In this document: in pieces, positions 10,191-18,349 of the stretch
Layout of the letters: every line of letters starts with the position of its first letter
How positions within the stretch are numbered: the first letter of the stretch is position 1
The notes under the pieces: model-generated
Seen by the model: the letters and a program-made list of their open reading frames with translations, nothing else
Database searches by the model: none
Told to the model about the DNA's origin: nothing
Assembly (NCBI RefSeq): GCF_011170125.1
Contig: NZ_BLLN01000005.1
Coordinates: forward strand, 1,054,001-1,118,000
Length of the DNA: 64,000 bases
Source: Streptomyces diastaticus subsp. diastaticus
GTDB lineage: Bacteria > Actinomycetota > Actinomycetes > Streptomycetales > Streptomycetaceae
Reading direction: 5' to 3'
Program-made: the position numbers and the translations under genes

Positions 10191-10734
10191 TGCGGGACGG
10201 GCGCTCCCCCGTGCCGGGCCCGCTGCCGGCCGGACGGGGACGGGGGCAGGCGCCTGCCGGCGGGATCCCGGCCGGGCCGGCGGCCTCCCGCCCCGCGACG
10301 CCCTGCTGAAACCCGGGACCGGCCGACGCCGCCGGGGCCTCGGTACCGGGGCGCACGGGAACCGCCCGCCGTCGCGTCCGCACGGGACGAGGCCGCTGCC
10401 GCCGGGCCGGCCAAGGCGCCGGCCCCGTGACAGGGCCCCTACGCCGGCCGTGTCCCGCTCACGTACTTCACCGGCACCGGGTACGGCCCTCCGCGGCACC
10501 CTCGACGTCATCGTCGCCGGCGGCCGGCCCCTCCACGCCCTCGACCACGGCCTGGGCGGTGCGGCCTGGGCCCTCCCGTCGCCCGCGCTGCTCCGTGCGG
10601 GGTACGCCGGGCGGCCCGTTCCGGCGCGTCCGGCGGGCGGGACGGAGCCGGTCAAAATAGGATGATGCGAGGTTTTCCGCGGACGGGCGTCCCCAGCGCG
10701 ACCCCGGCCGACCCGACGGACCCGGGAGCGGCCG
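10191..10734. other. Intergenic region with possible coding remnant
   Basis: No intact gene is recognised. The frame 10450-10665 (+) has high GC in third codon positions and a protein-like stretch (GTLDVIVAGGRPLHALDHGLGG), preceded in another frame by RVPLTYFTGTGYG. This could be a frameshifted gene fragment, family unknown. A lone TAGGAT at 10658-10663 could be a -10 element for the phosphatase at 10735, but no -35 is clear. Confidence 0.35.
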
Positions 10735-11574
10735 ATGAACGGGCAACGCCCCTCGCGCGAGGAGAGCGCGGACGCCCTGCTGACCCGGCTCGGGCGGCTC
10801 ACCGCGGTGGCCCGGGAACGGGTGGAGGTGCAGCAGGCCCGGGTCGAGCTGGCGGAGGCGCTCCAACGGGAGATGCTCCCGGCCCGCCTGCCCCAGGTCC
10901 CGGGACTGCGGGCGGCCGCCCGGTACGCACCGGCCCGTGACGGGCTCGACATCGGCGGTGACTGGTACGACGGCTTCGAACTGGGCGACGGCACCCTCGG
11001 CTTCTCCATCGGCGACGTCCAGGGCCACGACGTGGAGGCCGCCGCCTTCATGGGACAGGTCCGGATGGCGCTGCGGGCGGTGGCCAGCACCGTCAGCGAC
11101 CCCGGCGAGATCCTCGGCCGCGTCAACGACCTGCTGGTCTCGGTGGACGGCCCGCTCTTCGCCACCTGCTCCTTCCTCCGCTTCGACCCGGCCACCAACG
11201 AGCTGCACAGCGCCCGGGCCGGGCACGTCGGTGCCGTCTGGGCGGCCGTGGGAGGCCGGGGCGGTGTCGCCGAGGACGTGGGCGGTCTGCCGCTCGGCAT
11301 CCTCTCCGGCGAGCGCTACCCCGTCACCCGCCGCCGCTGGACCCGCCCGGGGGCGTACGTGCTGGTGACCGACGGCGTCGTCGAGGGACCCTCGTTCTCC
11401 ATCGAGGAGGGCCTCGCCCGCGTCACGCAACTGGTGACCGCGGGCGTCGGACTCGACCCCGGCTCACTCGCCGACCGGGTGATGCGCGTGGCCGGGCGCA
11501 CCGGTCACCTGGACGACGCCGCGGTCCTGGTCCTCGCCCACGAGGGCACGCCGCCGGGGGGCTCCCGCCCGTGA
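10735..11574 (+). CDS. SpoIIE-type PP2C serine phosphatase
   Basis: A 279-residue phosphatase. A short helical lead (residues 20-50, ending LQREMLPARLPQVPG) joins a PP2C/SpoIIE domain with metal-binding motifs IGGDWYDGFEL, IGDVQGHDVEAA, TDGVVEG and a final GHLDDAAVLVL. The LxREMLP linker is typical of RsbU-like phosphatases that act on anti-anti-sigma factors. No sensor domain is fused, so sensing may come from the MASE1 protein whose GTG overlaps this stop codon by four bases, implying translational coupling. Confidence 0.9.
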   Translation: MNGQRPSREESADALLTRLGRLTAVARERVEVQQARVELAEALQREMLPARLPQVPGLRAAARYAPARDGLDIGGDWYDGFELGDGTLGFSIGDVQGHDVEAAAFMGQVRMALRAVASTVSDPGEILGRVNDLLVSVDGPLFATCSFLRFDPATNELHSARAGHVGAVWAAVGGRGGVAEDVGGLPLGILSGERYPVTRRRWTRPGAYVLVTDGVVEGPSFSIEEGLARVTQLVTAGVGLDPGSLADRVMRVAGRTGHLDDAAVLVLAHEGTPPGGSRP

Positions 11575-12869
11575 CCCGCGGCCCCGACGCCCCGCGCCGC
11601 TGGTGGCACCTGGCCCGGCCCCGCGACCGGGGCCCGGCGGGACCCGGGGCGGGCGGCCCGCCCGGCGCCCACGAACCGGCACCGCCGGAGGAGGCGGCCC
11701 CCTCGGGCGTCACCGTACGGTCCGCCCCGCCCGGTGGCGCGCCGCCGGAGGGCACCGGTTCGTGGCGGGCGGGGCTCTCGCTGGAGCAGTTGCGGCGGAC
11801 CGGCGCGGGCGGGGGCGGGCGGCCCGCGGAACCGCCCGTGCGGGCGCTGCGGCTGGTGACGCTGATCCTCGCCGTCGGCCTGGCGTACTACGGTGCGGGG
11901 CGGCTCGGCCTGCTGCGGCAGGTGGTGGTGGAGGGGGCCGTCGTGACACCCCTGTGGCTGCCCTCGGGGGTCGCCCTCGCCGCGCTCTTCGCCTTCGGAC
12001 CCCGCATCGCCCCGGGCATCACCCTCGGCATGCTCGCGGTGACCTCCACCATCAGCCCCGTCTCCACGTTCTCCGTGGTGATGGCGGTGGGCAACACCCT
12101 GGCGCCGCTCCTCTCCTGGTACCTGCTGCGGCTGGCCGGGTTCCGGCCCTCGCTGGAGCGGCTGCGGGACGGGCTGGCCCTGGTCTTCCTCGGGGCGCTC
12201 GGCGGGATGACGGTGAGCGCCGCCGTCGGCACCGGGACCCTGCTGGCCACCGGCGAGATCCCCTGGACCCACGTCTGGCCGGTGTGGGCCGCCTGGTGGG
12301 CGGGGGACGCGCTCGGAGTGCTCGTCGTGGTGCCGGTGCTGGTGGTGCTGATCCGCCCCCGGCTGCCGCGCGACGTGCTGGGCTGGGTCGAACTGACGGG
12401 GCTGTTCGCGGTGACCGCCGCGTTCACCCTGGTGGCCATCTACAGCCCGCTCGACCTGCTGTTCCTCGTCTTCCCGCTGCTGGTCTGGGCGGCGCTGCGG
12501 TTCGAGCTGACCGGCAGCGCGCCCGCGGCCCTGATCGTCTCCGTACTGGCGGTGACGGCGGCCGCCCGCCAGGAGGGGCCGTTCGCCGGGCGGACGATGG
12601 GCGAGGTCATGCTCAACCTCCAGGCGTTCAACGTCTCGGTGGCCTTGACGGGCCTGCTCCTCTCCTCCCTGGTGACCGAGCGCCGGCACGTCCGCGAACG
12701 CATCGAGGACGCCTGCCGGGAACTGGCCGAGGTGGTCGACACGCTGGCTCCCTCCGCCTCCCGCCCACGGACCCGGGAGGCGGAGGGGAGCCGGGAAGCG
12801 GGGACCCGGCGGGAGGAGGGCGGGCGCGGTGGCGGCGGCCGGCCCGGTGCCGGGTGGGGCGCCGGCTGA
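11571..12869 (+). CDS. MASE1 domain membrane protein
   Basis: A 432-residue integral membrane protein. Residues 1-80 are Pro/Gly-rich and cytoplasmic. From about residue 83 to 370 there are eight to nine hydrophobic helices with the MASE1 features TPLWLPSGVALAALFAFGPRIAPGI and GNTLAPLLSWYLLR. MASE1 usually precedes GGDEF, kinase or PP2C domains in one polypeptide. Here there is no fused output domain, only a 70-residue charged tail. The GTG start overlaps the PP2C stop, so a split sensor/phosphatase pair is likely (inference). Confidence 0.85.
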   Translation: MTRGPDAPRRWWHLARPRDRGPAGPGAGGPPGAHEPAPPEEAAPSGVTVRSAPPGGAPPEGTGSWRAGLSLEQLRRTGAGGGGRPAEPPVRALRLVTLILAVGLAYYGAGRLGLLRQVVVEGAVVTPLWLPSGVALAALFAFGPRIAPGITLGMLAVTSTISPVSTFSVVMAVGNTLAPLLSWYLLRLAGFRPSLERLRDGLALVFLGALGGMTVSAAVGTGTLLATGEIPWTHVWPVWAAWWAGDALGVLVVVPVLVVLIRPRLPRDVLGWVELTGLFAVTAAFTLVAIYSPLDLLFLVFPLLVWAALRFELTGSAPAALIVSVLAVTAAARQEGPFAGRTMGEVMLNLQAFNVSVALTGLLLSSLVTERRHVRERIEDACRELAEVVDTLAPSASRPRTREAEGSREAGTRREEGGRGGGGRPGAGWGAG

Positions 12870-13054
12870 CCGGTACCGCCCCCGGCGCGCGGACCGCCGC
12901 GCTGCGCCCCGGGTGAGCACTTTCGGACAGTGACTGGCGAGATGCACCAGGTCGGTCCCCGAGGGCGGGCCTTCCCCGCTAATTTCCACATACGCGTAGA
13001 GAACGCGGGGCGGCCGCCCGGATCACCGATTCGCACGTTCCCGAAAGGACCCCT

Positions 13055-13276
13055 GTGGCCTCGATCGATCTGGACAAGGTGCTGGACAAGGCGTGGGCGG
13101 AGAAGAGTCTGCCGGAGATCCTCGCGGCGCCGGTCTCCGCGCTGAAGGGCGTCTCGGACCGGGACGGTGAACTCCTCCAGGAGGCGTTCGGCGTACGGAG
13201 CGTCGCCGACCTGGCCGGCCTGAAGTACGCGCGCTGGGCCCAGGCCCTGGCCGCACTCGACACCTCCGCCACGTAG
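13055..13276 (+). CDS. Small conserved actinomycete protein, helix-hairpin-helix-like
   Basis: A 73-residue acidic/helical protein beginning with GTG at 13055 after AAAGGA. It reads IDLDKVLDKAWAEKSLPEIL, then APVSALKGVSDRDGELLQEAFGVRSVADLAGLKY. The GVSDRDGELLQEAFGVRSVADL part resembles a helix-hairpin-helix (DUF4332-like) fold. I recall near-identical small proteins in many Streptomyces but no function. It is followed by a strong bidirectional hairpin and a convergent sigma factor gene. Confidence 0.75.
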   Translation: MASIDLDKVLDKAWAEKSLPEILAAPVSALKGVSDRDGELLQEAFGVRSVADLAGLKYARWAQALAALDTSAT

Positions 13277-13284
13277 CGCCCGCC

Positions 13285-13325
13285 GTCCGCCGCTCCTGCG
13301 CCGCCCGCGCGGAGGAGCGGCGGAC
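13285..13325. terminator. Perfect 13-bp hairpin between convergent genes
   Basis: Arms 13285-13297 and 13313-13325 (GTCCGCCGCTCCT / AGGAGCGGCGGAC), loop of 15 bases. It sits between the stops of the small protein (+) and the sigma factor (-), so it can serve both. Confidence 0.75.
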
Positions 13326-13347
13326 GGACCGGCTCCGGGCGCCCGGC

Positions 13348-13947
13348 TCACTCCCTCTCGGCGTGCTCCAGACTCGCTCGCAGTCGGTGCAGCGCGCGCC
13401 GGGCGTGGCTCTTCACCGTGCCGAGCGGCAGGCCCGTCCTGGCGGCGATCTCGGCCTGGGTCAGCTCCCCGAAGTACGCGAGCCACAGCACCCGGCGGTG
13501 CGGGGCCGGCAGCCGTGCCAGTTCGGCCCGGAGGAGCGCCCGGTCGAGGCAGGTCTCGGGCTGGGCCGCCGGGTCGGGGCCCTGCGGCAGGCCCGCGGCG
13601 GCCGCCGTCAGCGCGGTCCTGCGGGTGCGCGAGGCGAGGGCGTCGGCGATCTTGTGGCGGGCGATCCCGACCAGCCAGGCGGCGATCGGGCCGCGTTCGG
13701 GCCGGTAGTGGGCGCCGCCGCGCCAGGCGGCGAGGAAGACCTGCTGCGTGACGTCCTCGGCCTCCAGCGGATCGCCGAGGCCGCGGGTGGCGAGCCCCTG
13801 CACCAGGCCGCCCCACCGCTGGTAGGCGAGGGCGAGGCAACGGGCGTCGCCCGCCCGGATCCCGGCGGCGATCTCCGCCTCCCGCACGGCGGCGGACGGC
13901 GCGCCCCGGCCGGCCGGTGGCAGAGGGGTCGCTTCGGTCGTCGTCAC
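13348..13947 (-). CDS. litS: ECF-type RNA polymerase sigma factor, LitS-like
   Basis: A 199-residue sigma factor. Region 2 spans about residues 35-100 (LALAYQRWGGLVQ, DVTQQVFLAAWRG, IAAWLVGIARHKIADALRS-like). Region 4 is at about 140-195 (RLPAPHRRVLWLAYFGELTQAEIAARTGLPLGTVKSHARRAL). GTG at 13947 follows GGAAGG. It diverges from a B12-binding MerR regulator and photolyase genes follow, the same pairing as LitS and LitR in Streptomyces light-induced gene sets; the name LitS rests on that context. No anti-sigma gene is adjacent, so control is expected to come from repression by the LitR-like protein through the shared intergenic region. Confidence 0.85.
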   Translation of the reverse strand: MTTTEATPLPPAGRGAPSAAVREAEIAAGIRAGDARCLALAYQRWGGLVQGLATRGLGDPLEAEDVTQQVFLAAWRGGAHYRPERGPIAAWLVGIARHKIADALASRTRRTALTAAAAGLPQGPDPAAQPETCLDRALLRAELARLPAPHRRVLWLAYFGELTQAEIAARTGLPLGTVKSHARRALHRLRASLEHAERE

Positions 13948-14069
13948 GGCTGGGTCCTTCCGCCGGGTCGGGCCCTGTGCGGGCACGGCTGCGCCTGCCC
14001 CGGAACTGGACGGCCCGTTCCCGCGGCGGCGGTCCCCACCCTGGGCTGCTTCGTCGGCGGCGCCAACTC

Positions 14070-14098
14070 GCACCGTTCGTGCACCGTATGGTGACCGC
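14070..14098 (+). promoter_or_regulatory. Candidate LitR/CarH operator: 11-bp direct repeats
   Basis: GCACCGT occurs at 14070-14076 and 14081-14087, and ACCG recurs at 14094-14097, giving ACCG three times at exactly 11-bp spacing. CarH-type B12 photoreceptors are known to bind tandem repeats with about that period. The site overlaps the start of the MerR gene and lies between it and the sigma gene. Identification is from sequence and family knowledge only. Confidence 0.5.
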
Positions 14099-15089
14099 CA
14101 TGGAAAGCCGCCCGAACAGCGCCACGCACACCGCTTCTGCCCCGGGCGCCGGGCTGACCACCGGTACCGTCGCACGGCGGCTCGGCGTCTCCCCGACGAC
14201 GCTCCGGTCGTGGGACCGGCGGTACGGCCTGGGCCCCGCCGCCCGCGAGGACGGCAGGCACCGGCGCTGGACGCCCGGGGACGTGGCGCTGCTGGAGGAG
14301 ATGTGCCGCCTCACCGCCGCCGGGGTGCCGCCCGGCGAGGCCGCGCGGACGGCCCTGCACGCCTTCGGCCCCCGGGACGGCACGTGCCGCGCCCCGGTCC
14401 CCGCCCAGGCTCCGCGCTCCGGCGGGGCGGGCGGCGGGCTGCCGCTGGGCACGGTGCGGCAGGAGTGCCGGGGGCTGGCACGGGCGGCGGTTCGGCTCGA
14501 CGCGCCGAGGGTGGAGGCACGGCTCGCCCTGGTGGTGGAGCACCTCGGGACCACGGCGGCCTGGGAGGAGGTGATGGCTCCGGCGCTGCGCGCGGTCGGA
14601 CGCAAGTGGGCGACCGCCGGGGAGCGGTACGTGGAGGTGGAGCACCTGCTCTCCTGGCACGTCTCCTCGGCCCTGCGCCGCGTGCCGCCGGTGTCCGCCC
14701 TCGCGGGCCCGCCGGTCCTGCTGGCCTGCGTTCCCGAGGAGCAGCACACCCTGCCGGTGGAGGCGCTCGCCGCCGGGCTCGGCGGACTCGGTGTCCCGCT
14801 CCGCATGTTCGGCGCGGCGGTGCCCGCGGCGGCCCTGGACGACGCGGTGCGGCGGACGGGCCCCGCCGCGGTCGTCCTCTGGTCCCAGTCCCGCGACACC
14901 GCCGATCGCCGGCTGGCCCGCGCGATCGCGGGGCGCGCGTGGGGCGTCAAGGGCGCCCGGGCCGGGGCCCGGGTCCTCCTGGCCGGTCCCGGCTGGACCG
15001 GCGGAACGCCCAACGGGATGCTGCGCCCACGCGGTCTGCGGCAGGCGTTGCGGCTGCTGGGGCCGGACCAGGAGGGGCGGCGGGGATGA
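14088..15089 (+). CDS. litR: MerR-family B12-dependent photoreceptor regulator, LitR/CarH-like
   Basis: About 330 residues. The MerR DNA-binding domain covers about residues 22-90 (TTGTVARRLGVSPTTLRSWDRRYGLGPAAREDGRHRRWTPGDV). A four-helix bundle follows with W and EH residues in RKWATAGERYVEVEHLLSWH, as expected for the cap over adenosylcobalamin. The B12-binding Rossmann part has VPEEQHTLPVEALAAGLGGLG, giving the ExH lower-ligand motif. Such proteins repress in the dark as AdoCbl-bound tetramers and release DNA on light. Start: ATG at 14088 (MVTAMES) or ATG at 14100; neither has a strong ribosome site. The divergent sigma factor and nearby photolyase operon are probable targets. Confidence 0.88.
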   Translation: MVTAMESRPNSATHTASAPGAGLTTGTVARRLGVSPTTLRSWDRRYGLGPAAREDGRHRRWTPGDVALLEEMCRLTAAGVPPGEAARTALHAFGPRDGTCRAPVPAQAPRSGGAGGGLPLGTVRQECRGLARAAVRLDAPRVEARLALVVEHLGTTAAWEEVMAPALRAVGRKWATAGERYVEVEHLLSWHVSSALRRVPPVSALAGPPVLLACVPEEQHTLPVEALAAGLGGLGVPLRMFGAAVPAAALDDAVRRTGPAAVVLWSQSRDTADRRLARAIAGRAWGVKGARAGARVLLAGPGWTGGTPNGMLRPRGLRQALRLLGPDQEGRRG

Positions 15090-15138
15090 ACCGGCCCCCG
15101 GCGCCGGGCCCGGCGGCACCCGGGCCCCGCCGCGGCTC

Positions 15139-16512
15139 CTACTCCCGCCCCCGCGCCTGCCGGAACCGGGCGAGCCCCTCGGCGAGGTCCACCAGCGGCT
15201 CCGGGTAGTCGGCGGCCGCCCGGCCGGGCCCGGTGAGCTTCCAGGGCTCGTGGACGGCGCGGCCCTCGACGCCGGCCAGTTCGGGGACCCAGCGGCGTAC
15301 GTAGGCGCCGTCGGGGTCGTGGCGGTGGGCCTGGCGGACCGGGTTGAGGACACGGTGGGGGCGGGTGTCGGTACCGGTTCCGGCGACCCACTGCCAGTTC
15401 ATCTGGTTGTTGGCGATGTCGCCGTCGACCAGCAGGGAGAGGAAGTGGTCCGCGCCGGTGCGCCAGTCCACGTACAGGGTCTTGGTGAGGAAGCTCGCGG
15501 TGAGCAGGCGGCCGCGGTTGTGCATCCACCCCTCGTGGGCGAGCTGGCGCATGGCGGCGTCGACGATCGGGTAGCCGGTGCGGCCCTCGCGCCAGGCGTC
15601 GGTCTCGCGGGCGGCGTCGCGGCCGGTGCGCCAGCGGTCCTCGCGCGGGCGGTAGTCGGCGTGGGAGGCGTCGGGGCGGGCGGCGAGGACCTGGTGGTGG
15701 AAGTCGCGCCAGCAGAGCTGACGGACGAAGGCGGCCGGGCCCGGGCCCTCCTTGCGACCCGCGCGGTGCACCAGTTCGGCGGGCGAGAGGGTACCGAAGT
15801 GCAGGTGCGCAGAGAGCCGTGAGGTGGCGTCACCGGCGAGGTCGTCGTGCTGGTCCTCGTACGCCCCGGCGTCGCGGCGCAGCCAGGCGGTGAACCGGTC
15901 GCGGCCCTCGCTCTCCCCGCCGGCCGCGAGCCCCGCGGAGGCGCCGCGCACCTCGCGCCGGGCGGGGATCTCCTCGGACCCGACGCCGTCCGGCACCCGC
16001 ACGGCGCGCGGCGCGCCGAGGGGGCGCCTCGGATGCTGTCCGGACCATTTGCGGAAGTACGGGGTGAAGACGGCGAAGTGGTCCGAGGAGGCGGGGGTGA
16101 CGGCGCCGGGCGCCACGGCGGTGGTGACGCCCTCGTGGACGAAGAGGCGCCGCCCCCCGGCCTCCAGCGCCGCCCGCAGCCGCTCCTCGCGGCGCCGGGC
16201 GAAGGCGCTGACGCCCTCCGCGAGGTGGACCTCGTCGGCGTCCGCCTCGGTGGCGACCCGGCAGACCTCCTCGACCAGGTCGCCGGAGCGGACGACGAGC
16301 CGCCCGCCGCGTTCCCTGAGCGAGCGGTCCAGGTCGGTGAGGCAGTCGGCGAGGAACGCCGCCCGGTTGGGCGCGGTGAACCCGGCCTCGGCGACGGCGT
16401 CGTCCCGGACGAAGAGCGGCACCACGGCGTCGGTCGCGTCGAGCGCGGCCCGTAGCGCGGGCTGGTCGTGCAGCCGCAGGTCGGAGGTGAACAGGACGAC
16501 GGAGACGGTCAT
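15139..16512 (-). CDS. phrB: Deoxyribodipyrimidine photolyase (cryptochrome/photolyase family)
   Basis: A 457-residue CPD photolyase that splits pyrimidine dimers using blue light. The N-terminal antenna domain opens VSVVLFTSDLRLHDQPAL. The C-terminal FAD domain has SRLSAHLHFGTLSP, GYPIVDAAMRQL, WMHNRGRLLTASFLTKTLYVDW and DGDIANNQMNWQWVAGTGTDTRP, all class I hallmarks. ATG at 16512 has GGAAAGAG upstream. It is the second gene of an operon after the NAD(P)-binding protein (77-base gap). Linkage to LitR/LitS suggests light induction. Confidence 0.96.
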   Translation of the reverse strand: MTVSVVLFTSDLRLHDQPALRAALDATDAVVPLFVRDDAVAEAGFTAPNRAAFLADCLTDLDRSLRERGGRLVVRSGDLVEEVCRVATEADADEVHLAEGVSAFARRREERLRAALEAGGRRLFVHEGVTTAVAPGAVTPASSDHFAVFTPYFRKWSGQHPRRPLGAPRAVRVPDGVGSEEIPARREVRGASAGLAAGGESEGRDRFTAWLRRDAGAYEDQHDDLAGDATSRLSAHLHFGTLSPAELVHRAGRKEGPGPAAFVRQLCWRDFHHQVLAARPDASHADYRPREDRWRTGRDAARETDAWREGRTGYPIVDAAMRQLAHEGWMHNRGRLLTASFLTKTLYVDWRTGADHFLSLLVDGDIANNQMNWQWVAGTGTDTRPHRVLNPVRQAHRHDPDGAYVRRWVPELAGVEGRAVHEPWKLTGPGRAAADYPEPLVDLAEGLARFRQARGRE

Positions 16513-16589
16513 GGCGCTCTTTCCGGGACGGGGCTCGGCCAAAGGACGGTGGGGTGACGGTCGAGCGTGGTCGGGGTCGGGGGACCGGT

Positions 16590-18176
16590 TCAGGGGGTGG
16601 GGTGCGAGACGGTGCCGTCGGCGGTGCCGCGGCCCGTCCCGGGCGCGTCCTCCTCGCGGGCGGCGGTGAGCGCGATGTTGCGGGCCATCCCGCCGAAGAC
16701 GGCGGCGTGGAAGGGGGAGATGGACCACCAGTACGCCTGGCCGAGCAGCCCGCGCGGCAGGAAGACGGCGCGCTGGCGGTAGCGGGTGCGGCCGGCCTCG
16801 TCGCGGTCGACGGTCATCTCCAGCCAGGCCAGGCCCGGCAGCCGCATCTCGGCGCGCAGCCGCAGCAGCCGGCCCGGCTCGATCTCCTCGACCCGCCAGA
16901 AGTCGAGCGACTCCCCCACCCGCAGGTGCTGGGCGTCGCGCCGCCCGCGCCGCAGCCCCACCCCGCCGACCAGCCGGTCCAGGCGGCCGCGGACGGCCCA
17001 GGCGAGCGGGAAGGAGTACCAGCCGTGTTCTCCGCCGATACCCTCGACGACCCGCCACAGGGCCTCGGGCGAGGCGTCGACGAGGCGTTCGCGCCGGTCC
17101 TCGTAGAGGCTGCCGCCGGACCAGTCGGGATCGGTGGGCAGGGGGTCGCTGGGGGCACCGGGGACGGAGGCGGAGGACCAGCGGGTGGCGACCTGGGCGT
17201 CCTGGACGCGGCGCAGCGCCAGCGCGAGCGCCTCGTCCACGCCGAGCGGCCGGCCCGGCGCGTCGGGGACGTACTCGGCGATGTCGTGCTCCCGGCAGAC
17301 CACCTCGTGGCGGAGCGACTCGGCGAGCGGGCGGGCGATGGCGGCCGGTACGGGGGTGACGAGGCCGATCCAGTGGCTGGAGAGCTGGGGGGTGAGGACG
17401 GGGACGGGCAGGATCAGGCGGCGGGGCAGCCGGGCGACGACCGCGTACCGCTGCATCAGCTCGCGGTAGGTGAGGACGTCGGGGCCGCCGATGTCGAAGG
17501 TCCGGTTGACCTCGCGAGGCATGGCGGCGGAGCCGACCAGGTAGGCGAGGACGTCGCGGACGGCGACGGGCTGCATGCGGGTGTTGACCCAGCTCGGAGT
17601 GATCATCAGCGGCAGCCGCTCGGTGAGGTAGCGGAGCATCTCGAAGGAGGCGGAGCCGGAGCCCAGCACCACCGCGGCCCGCAGCACGGTGGCGGGCACC
17701 CCGGAGTCGAGCAGGATGCGGCCGACCTCGGCACGGGAGCGCAGGTGCGGGGAGAGCCGGCTCTCGGGGACGCCCGCGGGGGTGAGGCCACCGAGGTAGA
17801 CGATGCGGCGGACCCCGGCGTCACGGGCCGCTCGGGCGAAGATCCCGGCGGCCTCGCGGTCGGTGCGCTCGAAGTCGGAGCCGGTGCCGAGGGCGTGGAC
17901 CAGGTAGTACGCCACGTCGACCCCGCGCATCGCCTCTCGGACCGATTCCGCGTCGGTGACGTCGCCCTGGACGACCTCGGCCCGCTCGGCCCAGGGCAGG
18001 TCCCGCAGCTTCGAGGGGGTGCGGGCCAGGGCGCGGACCCGGTAGCCGGTGTCCAGCAGGGCGGGGGCCAGGCGGCCGCCGACATAGCCGGTGGCGCCGG
18101 TGACCAGCGCCAGCGCGCCGTCGCCGGCCGGGGTGGACTCGGTGGGGTGCTCTTCGCCGCTCATGGCCTCGTTCAT
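16590..18176 (-). CDS. NAD(P)H-binding SDR-like protein with C-terminal DUF2867 domain
   Basis: A 528-residue two-domain protein. Residues 25-330 form an atypical SDR/YbjT-like Rossmann domain (LVTGATGYVGGRLAPALL, VVQGDVTDAESV, YYLVHALGTGSDFERTDREAA, IVYLGGLTP). Residues 370-515 form a DUF2867 domain (SLYEDRRERLVDASPEALWRVVEGIGGEHGWYS ... GLLGQAYWWSISPFHAAVFGGMARNI). It has no obvious signal peptide. ATG at 18176 follows GGAGAGGG. Proteins of this type recur beside lit and photolyase genes in Streptomyces, but their substrate is unknown. It is the promoter-proximal gene of the photolyase operon and diverges from a MarR gene. Confidence 0.88.
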   Translation of the reverse strand: MNEAMSGEEHPTESTPAGDGALALVTGATGYVGGRLAPALLDTGYRVRALARTPSKLRDLPWAERAEVVQGDVTDAESVREAMRGVDVAYYLVHALGTGSDFERTDREAAGIFARAARDAGVRRIVYLGGLTPAGVPESRLSPHLRSRAEVGRILLDSGVPATVLRAAVVLGSGSASFEMLRYLTERLPLMITPSWVNTRMQPVAVRDVLAYLVGSAAMPREVNRTFDIGGPDVLTYRELMQRYAVVARLPRRLILPVPVLTPQLSSHWIGLVTPVPAAIARPLAESLRHEVVCREHDIAEYVPDAPGRPLGVDEALALALRRVQDAQVATRWSSASVPGAPSDPLPTDPDWSGGSLYEDRRERLVDASPEALWRVVEGIGGEHGWYSFPLAWAVRGRLDRLVGGVGLRRGRRDAQHLRVGESLDFWRVEEIEPGRLLRLRAEMRLPGLAWLEMTVDRDEAGRTRYRQRAVFLPRGLLGQAYWWSISPFHAAVFGGMARNIALTAAREEDAPGTGRGTADGTVSHPTP

Positions 18177-18349
18177 GGTCCCTCTCCGGGTTCGGTGACC
18201 GGGTGGTACGGCCGGGTCCGCGCCGCCCGCGGCGGCGTCGGGGTCCGCCGCACCCACCGTCTCGCGCCGCTCCCTCTTCCGCGCGTCCCGGCCGCGCGGA
18301 TGCGGCGGGGGCGGACGAGGCGCCGGCGGGGCGCCGATAGGCTGGCGGC

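Noticed and set aside
12440..15529. A 1,029-codon minus-strand open frame across MASE1, LitS and LitR genes
   Set aside because: It only partly shares sequence with real minus-strand genes in another frame and has Pro/Arg/Ser-rich shadow composition.
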